A stretch of 64,000 nucleotides of DNA from Flammulina velutipes (GCA_011800155.1 JAALGH010000011.1:310001-374000); one strand, 5' to 3'. Positions 11,448 to 23,498 are shown, numbered from the stretch's first letter. Made by a program: numbers and translations. The notes: a model not told the origin generated them from the sequence alone.

Positions 11448-13204
11448 ATGTGCGGCTCAACTTCGTCAAGACCGTCGTTCAAGCACAAGAGGCCAAAAAG
11501 CGCAGATTTGGGCGGCCTCCAGCTTGCTATCGGCAGTGAGGACCAAGGCCATGGTTGGCTCGGTGATGGGACCGATTTGCAGTGGGTAGCATGCATTTAT
11601 GCTCGAGGATATGCCACTGATAATCACACAAGAACGCCGTTCGCTGAACTATTGAGCGATATGTATACCGAATCAGTCGGTGCTCTTAACGAACCCGAAG
11701 ACGATTTGTGAGTCACTTTACTATTCGCCATTGGATTTCGAGCTTATCTCAAGCGCCAGGACCTGGTCTGATCTGCCGACGCCAACCCGCCAGCGCTTCA
11801 TTTGCTCTCTCGATTCGTGGAACTTTGATCCACATAAACTGGGCGATCTAGAGGTCCTCCAATGCTGCATGCTGCTCTTCGAGGGCTTGTTTCGCATAGA
11901 CGGCATGCGCGAGACTGTCGGAATATCGCTCGGTGCGTGCCTGCGTCCATAGTGCCTGGATGCTATTGACTTGCTACCCAGAACAAATGTATCCCTTTAT
12001 TCGACATTTGCGTCGTATATACAGATTCGAAAACTCGTATCACAATTTCCAGCACGCCATCGACGTTCTACAGGCTTCCTATTCCTTCCTACGTTCAGCT
12101 GGCATCGTCCCACCATTATCCATACTCTTCCAGCCCAACCGAATGTGGAGGACGGACCGCGTACACGACACTGGATCCCTCATAACATGCCTGGAGCTAC
12201 AGGATATCTTCATTCTCTTCATAGCCGCGATAGGCCACGATGTTGGTCATCCGGGTTTTACGAATGTCTTCATGAAAAACGCACAAACGCCTCTCTCCAT
12301 CGTGTTCAGCAACCGGTCTGCTCTGGAACAGATGCACTGCTCCCTCCTCTTGCGTATCATGCGTCACCATGGCCTTGGCCCCCTTCTCGAACGCCCTCAA
12401 GCGAGGAAGCTATTGTGGGAAACCATCATGGCTACCGACATGTCTGTCCATGCTGACTTCATGGAATCCTTCGAGCGCCTCATCTCTGGCGAGAAGGGAC
12501 CGATAACTCTGCGAAAAGTCGTGATGTGCCAGGCCATCATGAAGTGTGCGGACATCAGCAACCCTAGTCGGCCGTACCACGTTTCGCAGCATTGGGCGAC
12601 CAAGCTGATGAAGGAATGGCACTGTCAGGCGCTGTTCGAGAAGCAGCTCAGCTTGCCGTGTACGGTCCAATCTTCGGATAATGCTCTCGGCGAGGCAAAG
12701 GGGCAAATCTTCTTCAACCGGGCTTTCGCCAGGCCGTTACTGGAGCTGGCGGTAAAGGCAATCCCGGAGATGCAGATGTACGCGACGCAGTGCGCTTCGA
12801 ACCTGCACCGGTGGCAGGCGCGCCAGGAGCATCTAGAGAAATTGACATCGCCAGTTTGTCGCGATTATTCCCCTGACTTGGATGTGAATGGCGATTTCAT
12901 GAACGCCTTCCGATTGACGCTGCCCCCCGACTGGTGCGGAAGCGATTATGTCGCCTCGTCGTCGGAGAGTGACGAGAGCGAGAGTATCGCATCGTCTACT
13001 GTATTTTCGAGCGCTGCGTCCTCTGATACGAGCGCGATGCGAGGGGAGAGTGTTGCTGCCATCCGAGGAGCAGCTGGGAAGGCTCTGCGGAAGCAGAAGA
13101 GCATAGCGAATCGCAATTCTTGGAGTCCGGTATCCAGGGGAGTGACGGCGACCATTGTGGTATCTGCGCATCCTCCGTTGGCCAGGACGACTCTCAGCGA
13201 GTAG
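11448..13204 (+). CDS. Class I 3',5'-cyclic nucleotide phosphodiesterase
   Basis: Hydrolyses cAMP (and possibly cGMP) and so damps PKA signalling. Exons 11448-11707, 11754-11932 and 11982-13204 join in frame to about 553 residues. The catalytic HD domain is complete: YHNFQHAIDV (first metal His), IGHDVGHPGFTN (His-Asp pair), then MRHHGL and KCADISNPSRPYHVSQHWA (second Asp). The first exon is poorly conserved, and the last ~120 residues are a Ser-rich acidic tail (SSSESDESESIASS), a plausible regulatory region. The start is the first ATG of the first open exon; no upstream coding signal was seen. Resembles the high-affinity PDE2 type of fungi. Confidence 0.9.
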
Positions 13205-14104
13205 GATGATGTCTTATGGTTGGATTGTTGGGGGGTTCAGCGAGTTGAATTTCGTCATCCCATTGGATTGGGACGGCGTCTATGGGCTTTATGCGGTCCT
13301 ATTATGCCCGCCTTGTGCGCGTGGGGGAGTTGTGTGGGGTTCTTGGTTTGTTCTGTGTACGCTGTCTTGTCTTGTGTATTTCCATCTCGCCGTGTCTGGT
13401 ATTTGAGTATTATATCGATGTATCCACTATTAGCTGTTTTCGGAATGTGATTATCGTTATCATCCAAACCTATTTACTAGGGCTCTTTTGCTGGACATAT
13501 ATCGTGATTTTCGCTGTAAATTCGAGGTCATGGTTAATACTCCGAATGAAGTGATGCCTGTAGTTTTGATATTTCAGCATTGATCCTAAATACTATCCAA
13601 AATCTACCTTTGCTCATTGGCCGCGGCACTGCGCTCCCAGAAGCAAACAGGTTCGCCTCAGCCATTGGTCTCTTGTGCCTGCCCGCTCCCCTTCGACCTT
13701 GAGCTCCCCATGCCCTCGACAACCTCATGAAGCAACCAAATCTTGCAGAGCAAAGTGACGACTGTAATACTAATTATATAGATCTTAATATTTCTTTTGC
13801 TTGACCTCTGTACTGCTTGATACTAATATAGATTTTTCAACTTGTCAATTTGGCGATATATGTCCAGCAAAAGAGCCCTACTGACGGTATGTCTACCGAA
13901 AGACTCGCTATTTAGCGTTGGTTATGGTATAACGGCTCGGGTTCTCCCCTCTACAAACATAAGTGATATGTCATGATACTGTTTGTAAAGATCGTAGATC
14001 CATTTCCTGATGCTGGCGCTAATATACAATCACCTGAACGAGTACCAGTGTAAGTATTCAAACGATTCAATGGCAGATAATCAAACGAACCGGTTTGGGC
14101 GCTT
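13205..14104. other. Intergenic, AT-rich, no gene recognised
   Basis: No coding signal on either strand. A short inverted repeat is visible: the segment near 13480-13505 (AGGGCTCTTTTGCTGGACATATA) recurs in reverse complement near 13857-13880, about 350 bp apart. The arms could be the ends of a small non-autonomous element, but no target duplication or coding content was seen. Confidence 0.4.
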
Positions 14105-14830
14105 TCACGCTAAGATACCTTCTCGAGGTTCGACAATACCCGCCACGCGCATATCCATGGCGTGGCATCCTACAACCATCCGTGTCGTGACTCGCCTCCC
14201 AAGCCACCAAACTTTGAGTATTCCCCATGCCGTTACACGCTGGTTGCTCTCCCCTCCCTCCCAATGGCTCCCAGACACCGCCCCTGCCACCCCACGCACC
14301 TCCACAGAATCTGCCCGTCGGCACAGGCATAACACGCACTCAAGCATAGAGCGCATCATTGCATGGCGCTCTGCGTCCGGGAGTTTCTGCGCGTGTGTGT
14401 ATCCCTGAGCAACCTTGGCGGCGCGCTCTGCAGGGGGGATATGCCGTAGAGTCGACCAGATTTCGAATGCGAGGGGGGAGAAGAACTCCTTGGTAGATTC
14501 GAAGGAATCTAGGTCTAGCGATAATGGGTGTTCGGGGTTGGTGAGTTTGGCGTAGTAGTGGAAGGTGTAGGTGCCAATGACGAAGGTGTTGGTTATGGAG
14601 GGGACGATGTAAGTATTGGAGAATGAGTTGACGGCTACGGATTGATATAGGACTATCAATGGGATGGAATACAGGAGGACTGTCGAGCTGTCGATTAGTA
14701 GGTACGCAAGATCAATGATAGCGAGACGCACTGATCGTTTTACGGAGGGATCGACGCCTTTTGGCTTCGATTTTAGGTGCTCCCGATAAAGAGGGAAATG
14801 AGGAGAATTTCCGACATGACAGGGGATTTT
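14105..14830 (-). CDS. Hypothetical membrane protein, 5' end unresolved
   Basis: I do not recognise the family. The open frame has coding-like codon use. It begins with a basic stretch (REHLKSKPKG, VKRSVRL). One or two hydrophobic segments follow (IIDLAYLLIDSSTVLLYSIP and a VGTYTF-like stretch), then a soluble tail containing RHIPPAERAAK and LECVLCLCRRAD. The frame is open upstream to a pair of stops near 14850, just before a CTAAT...AATAG acceptor, so the true start is probably in an upstream exon between about 14860 and 15130. A competing frame covers 14712-15125 but shows no domain. Function unknown. Confidence 0.45.
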   Translation of the reverse strand, partial: KIPCHVGNSPHFPLYREHLKSKPKGVDPSVKRSVRLAIIDLAYLLIDSSTVLLYSIPLIVLYQSVAVNSFSNTYIVPSITNTFVIGTYTFHYYAKLTNPEHPLSLDLDSFESTKEFFSPLAFEIWSTLRHIPPAERAAKVAQGYTHAQKLPDAERHAMMRSMLECVLCLCRRADSVEVRGVAGAVSGSHWEGGESNQRVTAWGILKVWWLGRRVTTRMVVGCHAMDMRVAGIVEPREGILA

Positions 14831-15517
14831 GCGATGGAAAGCTATTCTTTATTAGAATATGACGGGACAATGGAGAGTGGTACGATCGCATAGACATGGG
14901 GCGTATCATAGTAAAGCGCGAAAAGCAAAATGAGCAAGAATTCAAGGCCCTGTGAGTTCTAGAGGCAGAAGACGCGAAAATGGAGTACATTTTCCGTGGA
15001 GGGATGGATTCCAGTGTAGTTCGAAGCTCAAGAAATTGCAAGTCATGACGGACGTAATAAAAACATATCGGAACCGATTGGTCAATGGCTGAGTCAGCCA
15101 CTGGCGTTTTCTCTTCCACGACCACGAACGATAATCACATTTTCTATTCAACGCTATATACGAGTACACACTCGGGATCGCTGGAAACGATACGGAAGCC
15201 CCTCAGCTGACGTCTCAATTAAGTGGCTCATTGAATTGAATCGACTGGCTGCCATCTTATAACTCCGTGCATTTCAACGATGCCATAAGTACTACTGTAA
15301 AACCGTAGGTGGCTGTGCTGATCAGTTCAAAACTCAACTTGCATTCATAACGCCTCGAGGTTGGCTGGAGGTACGTCGTTCTTCAAGTTTTATTTGTGTC
15401 TAATCATGAAGCTTCGAATTTCTAGGTCGCCCTTTCCTTTTCAACTGTCATCACAGGTGCGGGAAAACTAAACTGCAAATCGACGCTTCCTCACAAAATG
15501 CTGTCAGCGCACACTCG

Positions 15518-17191
15518 ATGATGGTCGATACTATCACAGAAGAGACGTGTTCAATGTGCACGCTGAAGCACGCTCACGACCAATGGTTACAGGAGACCAA
15601 ACACCCAAGCGATGCCCTAATTCAGCAGCATCTAACCACCTACGATCCCATTTCTGCCGAATGCACCATCTCAATCCGACAAGCTTTGGATTCATCCCGT
15701 AGCGCACTCTCGGATTTTGACCGAAAGATGGAAGTTATGGAGGCCGAGCTTGTGGCCATGCGGTCCCAGCGTCCTCAAATGGAGAGGACGATCTTCAGTC
15801 TAGACGCTATATTGCACCCCATCCGTTCCCTCCCCGACGATATCCTTTCCGAGATCTTTAAATGGTGTCTTCCCATCCCACTCCAATTTACATTGCGCGA
15901 CCGGTACTCTTATGATCCAACTGGGCCGCCGTGGACGTTATCCCAAATTAATCGTCGGTGGCGTGCTGTCGCCCTTTCGTCACCCCGACTATGGTCGCTG
16001 GTTCTATTTCACGTGGAAAGGAAGCCAAAAGCCATAGTCTGTCGCAGGGATAGAGATAGACTCGAACTTCAACTCGAGCGCTCCCGACCATGCGACCTCA
16101 CCATTGTGGTGTCCGGAGATTATGGACGCCATCTTTCCGACATGCTTCAAATCCTGGGACGCGAGGCTTCACGTTGGAGGTCGTTCCGCGCTGACGTACC
16201 CTCAGATATGTTGGTCGAGGAAAACTTGGGCAGTTCCTTCGACCATTTGACGTCTCTCCGTCTTCAATTTCAGTTTGAAGAAGACCCTGCCTCTGTTGAT
16301 GTGTTCCGAAACGCACGTAAACTGGAATCTTTTGAGCAAACCGGCGGTGGTGACATCCATGTCGTTTTCCCTTTCAAGAGCCTAAAATCATTTGGTCTTT
16401 TCTATTCCAACGTCGCGCTGCTTCCTCGTTTAGAAGAAGCTGAGGCCCTAGAGGTCATACACATAGAGGACTACAGTGTGCTGTCACAGCTTCTCATACC
16501 AGCGTCAGCCCCTCTTTCTTTCCCGTTCTTGCGGTCTCTGGAAATCGTGGTGGACGACCACTTGGAAGGCCTTGAGGGTTCCATCGAGTTAGTCGAGGCC
16601 GTTTCTAAACTTATCAGCGCGCCGGCCCTCATTTCATTCGGCCTGCGATTCCTCGGCGGTAAGCGGAGGGCTGGTGCTCTCCCTGCGAGGATTGAAGCGC
16701 TCCATATACTCCGCTATACAAATGCTCTCACGCATCTTGTTTTGTTGCATCTCTACGAAGGCGAGGAAGCCGGCTCGGACAGTATCATCAACTTCCTGAG
16801 ATGTACAAGGAACCTCGAATCATTCACCTTTAACTGCCCTTCCCGACCAGGCGAAAATCCCGTGCTACGAATGCTTTCCATCGAGGATGACGCTGCACCG
16901 GACAGCATCCTACTCCCCAAATTAACCCGTCTATACCTCCACCAGAACATAGGAGATCGCCATGCCCTTGACATACTAGAGATTATGGTCTCTCGTTGGA
17001 TGCGAAACGTGTCCAAAGACGATGTAGCGTGGTGCACAATCGCTGCAGTACGGTGGCAGATGGCACAATATGTGAACGCATGGGAGTCGATGAAGAAGGA
17101 TGTTCAAGGACCTGTCTACAATTTGTTGGATTCTGCTCTTCTAGATGGTCGGTCGATGTTCAAGATGATTTCAGACAATGGTGACATATAG
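15518..17191 (+). CDS. F-box domain protein (F-box paralogue 2)
   Basis: Uninterrupted frame of 557 residues beginning at two adjacent ATGs. Layout matches paralogue 1: an N-terminal CxxC pair (CSMC, residues 12-15), a coiled helical segment with MEVMEAELVAMRSQRPQM, the F-box at about residues 105-125 (HPIRSLPDDILSEIFKWC), WTLSQINRRWRAVALSSPRLW just after it, and an LRR-like body. The C-terminal block reads SRWMRNVSKDDVAWC. Predicted SCF substrate adaptor. It is the first of five F-box genes in ten kilobases. Confidence 0.88.
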   Translation: MMVDTITEETCSMCTLKHAHDQWLQETKHPSDALIQQHLTTYDPISAECTISIRQALDSSRSALSDFDRKMEVMEAELVAMRSQRPQMERTIFSLDAILHPIRSLPDDILSEIFKWCLPIPLQFTLRDRYSYDPTGPPWTLSQINRRWRAVALSSPRLWSLVLFHVERKPKAIVCRRDRDRLELQLERSRPCDLTIVVSGDYGRHLSDMLQILGREASRWRSFRADVPSDMLVEENLGSSFDHLTSLRLQFQFEEDPASVDVFRNARKLESFEQTGGGDIHVVFPFKSLKSFGLFYSNVALLPRLEEAEALEVIHIEDYSVLSQLLIPASAPLSFPFLRSLEIVVDDHLEGLEGSIELVEAVSKLISAPALISFGLRFLGGKRRAGALPARIEALHILRYTNALTHLVLLHLYEGEEAGSDSIINFLRCTRNLESFTFNCPSRPGENPVLRMLSIEDDAAPDSILLPKLTRLYLHQNIGDRHALDILEIMVSRWMRNVSKDDVAWCTIAAVRWQMAQYVNAWESMKKDVQGPVYNLLDSALLDGRSMFKMISDNGDI

Positions 17192-17506
17192 TATATTACA
17201 ACATTTTACAGATTGTAAAAGTAGCGTTGAAGTCCCATCCCGACTCCCCTTCGCTAAGTAGTACCGTGCATCAAACAATATCTATCATGACGGGTTCATA
17301 TAGTGCACTACATCTCTCTTAAACGACTAAATGGCCCCATATAAGCGCGACGTGAAACTCTGGTAGACTCGAACTGTGCGTCTGACTATTCATGTAAAAC
17401 GGATCACCGGCCCGCCGCTCCGTCATCAAGTTCGCATCGCACGGTCACCATGTCAGAAAGTTTTCAACTTTTATTTTCAGTTTTGCTGAAGGAAATCAAT
17501 TCACAG

Positions 17507-19112
17507 GGATGAACCTTCAAATAGGGACCCATATGCTTTACGCGCGTTCAGTACTTTACGCGCTCCTGTGGTGGACCACTTACGCGTCGCCGAGCACCTA
17601 GCCACCAATGCTCCTCTACCAATCTCAGAAATCCCCGCGTTACAGATCGCCCTCGAGGAGACGCGCCGTGCATTGGCAGCGCTAGACCATCAGCTAGAGG
17701 ACACCGAAGCCACGCTCGAACAGATGAAGAAGACGAGGGAGAGAATGGCTACTTCCATGCTCAACCTTCGATCTGTTCTCCATCCGATTCGATCCATCCC
17801 AGACGATATTCTGTCCGAAATCTTTGGGTGGTGTCGTACTATATGTACCCAACGCTGGCCGATTTCCTATGGCGATTCGCTGGCCCCGACGCAGCCACCT
17901 TGGACCCTCTCTCAAGTGTGTCAACGTTGGCGTGGACTCACACTTTCTCGCCCGACGCTGTGGTCAAATGTCGGCCTTGATTCAGGGGTTTATCTTCACG
18001 TCCGTGCTCAACGCCAGTCATTCAGACTCATGCTACAGTTGAAGAGATCTTGGCCTTGTGATCTTACTGTGAGCCTTCACGAAGTACCGGGAAAGCCTGA
18101 TATATCCCATCTACTGTCAATGCTGATAGCGGAGACGGACCGGTGGCGCAAACTCATGGCATACACATCCTCGAAAGTGTTGCGTGGTCTCGCAGATTGC
18201 CCTTTTGATCGTTTGACGTCGGTCGACGTAACAACCTCTGGCACTTCTCAGAGCACCGATTCCTTTCACACCTTCCAAAACGCCCCCGCACTTTCGGCGT
18301 TCATACAATCTGGAACTCTCTTCAGATTCGTTGTGCCCATGCGTAGATTAACATCCTATGCGGTGCCCTATTGTGATCTTGACCACCTCGCTAGGCTCCA
18401 GGTGATAGAAAAGCTTGCCATTTCCCATGACAAATTCAATGCGAATCGTCTAAGGCCCACATCGATATCCCCATCGTCGCCTCTCATACTTCCCTCCCTC
18501 CGCTCTCTATCGCTCGAAGACGATCCTCTGGAAGGCGTCGAAACGGGACTTGTCAAATATGTCTCCTCGCGGCTCAACGCACCCGCGTTGACAACATTGG
18601 ACCTCGATCTTTCCAAAACAAAAGGAGTGGCACAACTTCCCACACTATCTCACCCAGAAGTACTCACGGAGCTCAGCATAGCCTACGGTTGGGCTCCTAT
18701 TGAAATGGCTGATCTACTTCCTTTCCTCCATCGGACGGTCAACCTTCAGGCGCTATCTCTTTTGGACACATCAGGAATTATGGCATACCGACGCGATTTC
18801 GTTGAACCGTTCACGGTCGATGCTGTCGGACCGAAAAGTCGTGTCCTGTTACCACGTCTGGCCAGGTTGATGCTAAATTTGTATACATCCGAGCCAATGG
18901 AGGTGTATGAGGAGGTGGTTGGTATCTTGGCGTCTCGTTGGAAGCGCTACGCGCTGCAGGGTGACGTGGGGTGGTGTATGTTTCAAAATAGCTGGGTGGA
19001 CGGACATATAGAGGCATTGGAGGCATTCAAGCTGGCACGCCAAGATCAGCCGGAGTGGGCGGGTACTCTAGCGTTGCTTGATTCTCGACGGTCGATCGTC
19101 TTGCAGTTTTGA
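17507..19112 (+). CDS. F-box domain protein (F-box paralogue 3), first exon unplaced
   Basis: The frame is open from a CACAG acceptor at 17506 and begins DEPSNRDPYALRAFSTLRAP. It continues through a helical segment (LEQMKKTRERM) and the F-box (HPIRSIPDDILSEIFGWC at about 17780-17835), and ends with SRWKRYALQGDVGWC. No in-frame ATG precedes the F-box helix, so a short upstream exon must exist, as in paralogues 1, 4 and 6. One candidate is ATG 17329 ending near 17360, but I would not rely on it. The gene and its 5' flank are duplicated as paralogue 4 directly downstream. Confidence 0.82.
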
Positions 19113-19650
19113 CTGGGTTTATCACCTTTACGCTATCCAATAAGCAGCGTGTTATTACACCAGCTAGGTAGAAATTTTTTGGCTAGAGATACATATCACT
19201 GGCAGATTGTTCACGAAATACTTTCAGCTGCCCTTGTTGGAGCCTTTGAAGACCAACTTGAGACCAAGTCAACATCCTTAGTACTTACCGTGCTTCAATC
19301 AATATCTTTCAGTACGAAACATATTTCACTTCACCTCTTATAAACGGCTAAATGTCCACATGTAAGCCCGATATAAGTCTCAGGAAAGCTTGAGCTGTGC
19401 GTTTGTTCATTCTCCGGCCCCGGGCCGCCGCTCCATCATCAAGTTTGCCTTGCACCGTCACCATGTCGTTCAACGTTCAACGCTATGACTGCGACTGGGA
19501 ATGATGCCGAGGCCACGAAATATACGATACTGTGATGGCGCAGCCTCTCAGTTAACGTCTCATGTCCAGTTCCGGTTTCAAGCCTGAGGCCTAAGGATGG
19601 GCGCTGGGCGCTGGCCTAGGGCGCTACCAGCATATTGATTTACTACTTGT

Positions 19651-21361
19651 ATGACTCGGATCCTGTCAGCTTTATCTTTCGCCCTCACAAACCCATGTTA
19701 GTTTTTGTATCACTCCGTCTTTTTCAATTCACTAAACGAGTCTATTACATAGGGATGAGACCAATGGTCCCAGCGAAGGGAACCCTTGCGCACTATGCGC
19801 GTTCAGTACTTTGCACGTTCCCGTGGTGGACGACTTGCGCGTTGTCGAGCACCTAGCCACCAATGCTCCTCTGTCGGACTCCGAAGTCCCCACCTTGCGG
19901 ATCGCCCTCGAGGAGACGCGCCGTACATTGGCAGCGCTAGACCAACAGCTAGAGGACACCGAAGCCGCGCTCGAACAGATGAAGAAGACGAGGAATATAA
20001 TGGCCATTTCCATGCTTCACCTCGCATCCGTTCTCCATCCGATTCGATCCATCCCAGACGACATTCTGTCCGAAATCTTCGGGTGGTGTTGTACCAAACC
20101 TACCCGCTTTGCACTTCCCAAAGGCGATTCACTGGCCCCGACACGTCCACCTTGGACCCTCTCTCAGGTGTGCCAGCGATGGCGTGGACTTACACTTTCC
20201 CGCCCCGTGCTGTGGTCAAACATCAGCCTGGATTCAGAGAGTTATCTTCACGTCCGTCCGCAACACCAGCTCTTTAGACTCATGCTCCAGCTGAAGAGAT
20301 CTTGGCCTTGCGATCTCTCTGTGAGCCTTCACCAAATACCGGGCAAGCCCGATATCTCCCCTCTCCTCTCTATTTTGGTCGCGGAGACGGACCGCTGGGG
20401 CGAGTTTATTGCGTACACATCCTCGAAAGTGTTGCGTAGCCTCACAGATTGTCCTTTCAACCGGTTGACGTTGGTCGACATAACACCCTCTGGCGTTTCT
20501 CGGAGCACCGATTCCATCCACACCTTCCAAAACGCCCCCGCACTTTCGGCATTTACACAGCGTGGAACTCTTTATAACTTCATCGTTCCCATGCATAGGT
20601 TGACATCCTATTCTGTGCCCTATTGCTATCTTGACAGCCTTGCGAGCCTGGAGGTGGTAGAAAAGCTGGCCATCTCCCATGAAAGATTCGATGTAAAACA
20701 CCTAAGGCCCTCATCGATATTCCCGTCGTCGCCTCTCACACTCCCCTCCCTCCGTTCTCTATCGCTTGAAGATGATCGTCCGGAAGGCATCGAAACGGGA
20801 CTTGTCAAATATGTCTCTGCACGGCTCAACGCACCCGCGTTGACAACATTGGACCTCGATTTTTCCAACGCGGATGGAATAGCTCAACCTCCCACGTTAT
20901 ACCACCCAGAAGTACTCACGGAGCTCAGCATATCGTACGGTATCGCTATAATCAACTTGGCTGATCTACTCCCCCTCCTCCGTCAGACGGTCAATCTTCA
21001 GACGATGTCTCTTGTCGATATGTCAGGACGTATGCCCTACAGAAAAAATATGCTTGAACCGTTCATGGTGGATACCATTGGTCCAAGAAGTGGTGTCCTG
21101 TTACCGCGTCTGACCAGGTTGATGATGAAGCTGTTCAGGTTCGAGCTGGAGGACTATAGGGAGGTGGTCGAGTTTATGGCGTCTCGCTGGAAGCGCTACG
21201 CGTTGCACGGTGACGTAGAGTGGTGTTTGTATCAAACGGACTGGATGGACGAGCATACAGAAGCATTGGAGGCATTCAAGCTGGCACGCCAAGGTCAGCC
21301 GGAGTGGGCGAGTACTCTGGCGTTGCTGAATTCTCGACGGTCGATCGTCCTGCAGTTTTGA
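19651..21361 (+). CDS. F-box domain protein (F-box paralogue 4), recent duplicate of paralogue 3
   Basis: The main exon (19753-21361) starts at a TTACATAG acceptor. A 14-nt first exon at 19651-19664 (MTRIL), followed by a GTCAGC donor and an 88-nt intron, joins it in frame and restores an N-terminus with CALC. The F-box is at about 20030-20090 (SIPDDILSEIFGWC), followed by WTLSQVCQRWRGLTLSRPVLW. The C-terminal block is SRWKRYALHGDVEWC. The protein is strongly similar to paralogue 3 over its whole length, and so is the non-coding 5' region. Predicted SCF adaptor. Confidence 0.85.
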
Positions 21362-21626
21362 TTGGGTTCGCTAGATACATGATAGTTCTCTATTAGTTTT
21401 CACCTAGATACTCTTGTCGAGAGCAATTCGATCTCGGAAGTTTCTATTATTATGCCGCCGGCACAAATGATTCAGACTGTTCGCCATTGTTTTACTAAGA
21501 CCATCATCACCTTTCAATATTAGTGTGCCACCACAATAGCAAGGTAAGTCACTTGGTCCCACTGGCAGATCTCCCACGAAACATTTCAGCTTACTTTGAA
21601 TCATCAGCCTTGATTTGCAAGAAGAT

Positions 21627-23135
21627 ATGGACTCGCCTGCTGGGCCTGTGAAAGGAGCGAGCATTCTATATCATCATTCCCAGCCTTCCAGATCCAATCT
21701 CCAAACGACATCCTCACCCATGCATACACTTCCAGATGAGGTCCTCTCCGAGATCTTTGAGTGGTGTCTACCGTTTCCATTCGACTCGACTTCCCTCTCC
21801 CATCCCATCGAAGACTTTGACTCACTTTCATCTCACCACCCCCCGTGGACAATGTCTCAAGTCAATCGACACTGGCGTGCCATCGCCCTCTCGCATCCGC
21901 GACTATGGTCCGTTATTGTGGTCTTCATAACTGGAAAGTTCGAACCACGTCCTGTTTCGCGTTACACTAATACTATGCGGCTGAAGCTCCAACTCGAGCG
22001 CTCACGCCCATGTGATATCAGCGTCACAATCTCCGGAAAAATTATGCACTCCAATGGCGTTCTGGAAATCCTCCGGGAGGAGATTGCCCGTTGGAGAGTT
22101 TTCCGAGCTGATATACCCTTCATATCCTTCATAACGTCACCTCCCGTGCTACTCAGCACTTTTCCGACGCTGTCATCCCTTATCCTAGATCTCACCCTCG
22201 CGCGAGATTTGGCCGGAGTCGATCTATACTTGTCTGGATCGACACAGCTAACGTCTTACAAACAAATTTCTGGACCCAAGATCGACGTCCACTTTTCCAA
22301 GAGCAAGCTCAAATCATTCCATATGGTATTCGCCAATCTGTCGCTACTTCCGCGTCTATCTCAGGCCACCTACTTGGAAGAGCTGCACATTGAAGATTCT
22401 GCTCAAGCGCAGCTGGATCCCTCCCTATCATCATCGTCACCTATTATCCTCCCCTCTTTGCGCTCTATGACAATCAAAGAATATAGTAGGAGCCATTCTC
22501 CGAGATTGGTCAAGTCACTTTTAGAGTGTATCCGTGCACCAGCACTTACCTCACTACATATGGTGTGCTACGGAACGACAATGGGACCCCTTCCGATGTT
22601 GCACAACCCAGATGTTCTGACCCATTTTGTGTTATTGCACATCAGCGATGACGGCGACGAGGAGGCTGACTCGAACGCTGTTCTCGAGTTCCTCAGAAGT
22701 ACGAGGAACGTCGAATCTTTCACCTTGAACTGTGGAGAGGTGCTTACTGAATCTATCATCCGCGCACTGCACATCGACGACGAACTGGATACAGCGCCGG
22801 ACAACATATTGCTCCCCAGATTATCCCGTCTACAACTTGATGACGACTCGGAAATATTAGAAGAATCTCCATCGGATGTGGTACGGATGGTGGTCTCTCG
22901 CGGCTTGTGCTACGTGTCGGGGCGTGACGTGGCGTGGTGTGCGATCGCCGTCTCAGAAGGACAGGTAGTACATCTTAAACACGAGGAAATATGGGAGTCT
23001 GTGAAGAGGGAGTTCGAACAATCGTCGAAATGGGGGAACTTTGACACTCTCATACAAGATGGTCGACCGTTATTCATCGATGATGGTAAATTGATTCCTC
23101 CCATAGATATCTATAGTGCAGAGGATATTTTTTGA
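21627..23135 (+). CDS. F-box domain protein (F-box paralogue 5), short N-terminus
   Basis: Single-exon frame from ATG 21627. The F-box (HTLPDEVLSEIFEWC) begins only about 34 residues in, so the helical N-terminal segment of the other paralogues is missing and replaced by a short Ser/Pro-rich leader. WTMSQVNRHWRAIALSHPRLW follows, then an LRR-like body most like paralogue 2, and SRGLCYVSGRDVAWC near the C-terminus. Either an upstream exon is missed or this copy lost its N-terminus. Predicted SCF adaptor. Confidence 0.85.
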   Translation: MDSPAGPVKGASILYHHSQPSRSNLQTTSSPMHTLPDEVLSEIFEWCLPFPFDSTSLSHPIEDFDSLSSHHPPWTMSQVNRHWRAIALSHPRLWSVIVVFITGKFEPRPVSRYTNTMRLKLQLERSRPCDISVTISGKIMHSNGVLEILREEIARWRVFRADIPFISFITSPPVLLSTFPTLSSLILDLTLARDLAGVDLYLSGSTQLTSYKQISGPKIDVHFSKSKLKSFHMVFANLSLLPRLSQATYLEELHIEDSAQAQLDPSLSSSSPIILPSLRSMTIKEYSRSHSPRLVKSLLECIRAPALTSLHMVCYGTTMGPLPMLHNPDVLTHFVLLHISDDGDEEADSNAVLEFLRSTRNVESFTLNCGEVLTESIIRALHIDDELDTAPDNILLPRLSRLQLDDDSEILEESPSDVVRMVVSRGLCYVSGRDVAWCAIAVSEGQVVHLKHEEIWESVKREFEQSSKWGNFDTLIQDGRPLFIDDGKLIPPIDIYSAEDIF

Positions 23136-23498
23136 CTACTCACAACTTGTCTTTGAGAGAAAATCAGGTGGTCGAGATTTCATAGAGAGTCGCTGAAGTG
23201 TACCGATGCTGATCGCGTCGATACAGCAAGTCCGAGGCTGGAACACCATGGAATCACTGATATATCAACACAAGAACCTTGTCAGTCATGCTCACTCGCT
23301 ACCGCTGCCGATAATGTTTGAGACATTCTGCCACTGCTGAATGATTTGCACGGACTCTTGATACCCCGGAAACTCTGTGCTGCATATATCACCTTAGAGT
23401 ATAGAGTTGAGTGCTGAATAAGTGGTCATTTGAGGTATATCATATGACAAAGAGTGTGTGTTTTACATGGTTGAAGCTTTCGAATAAATGCACAAAAA

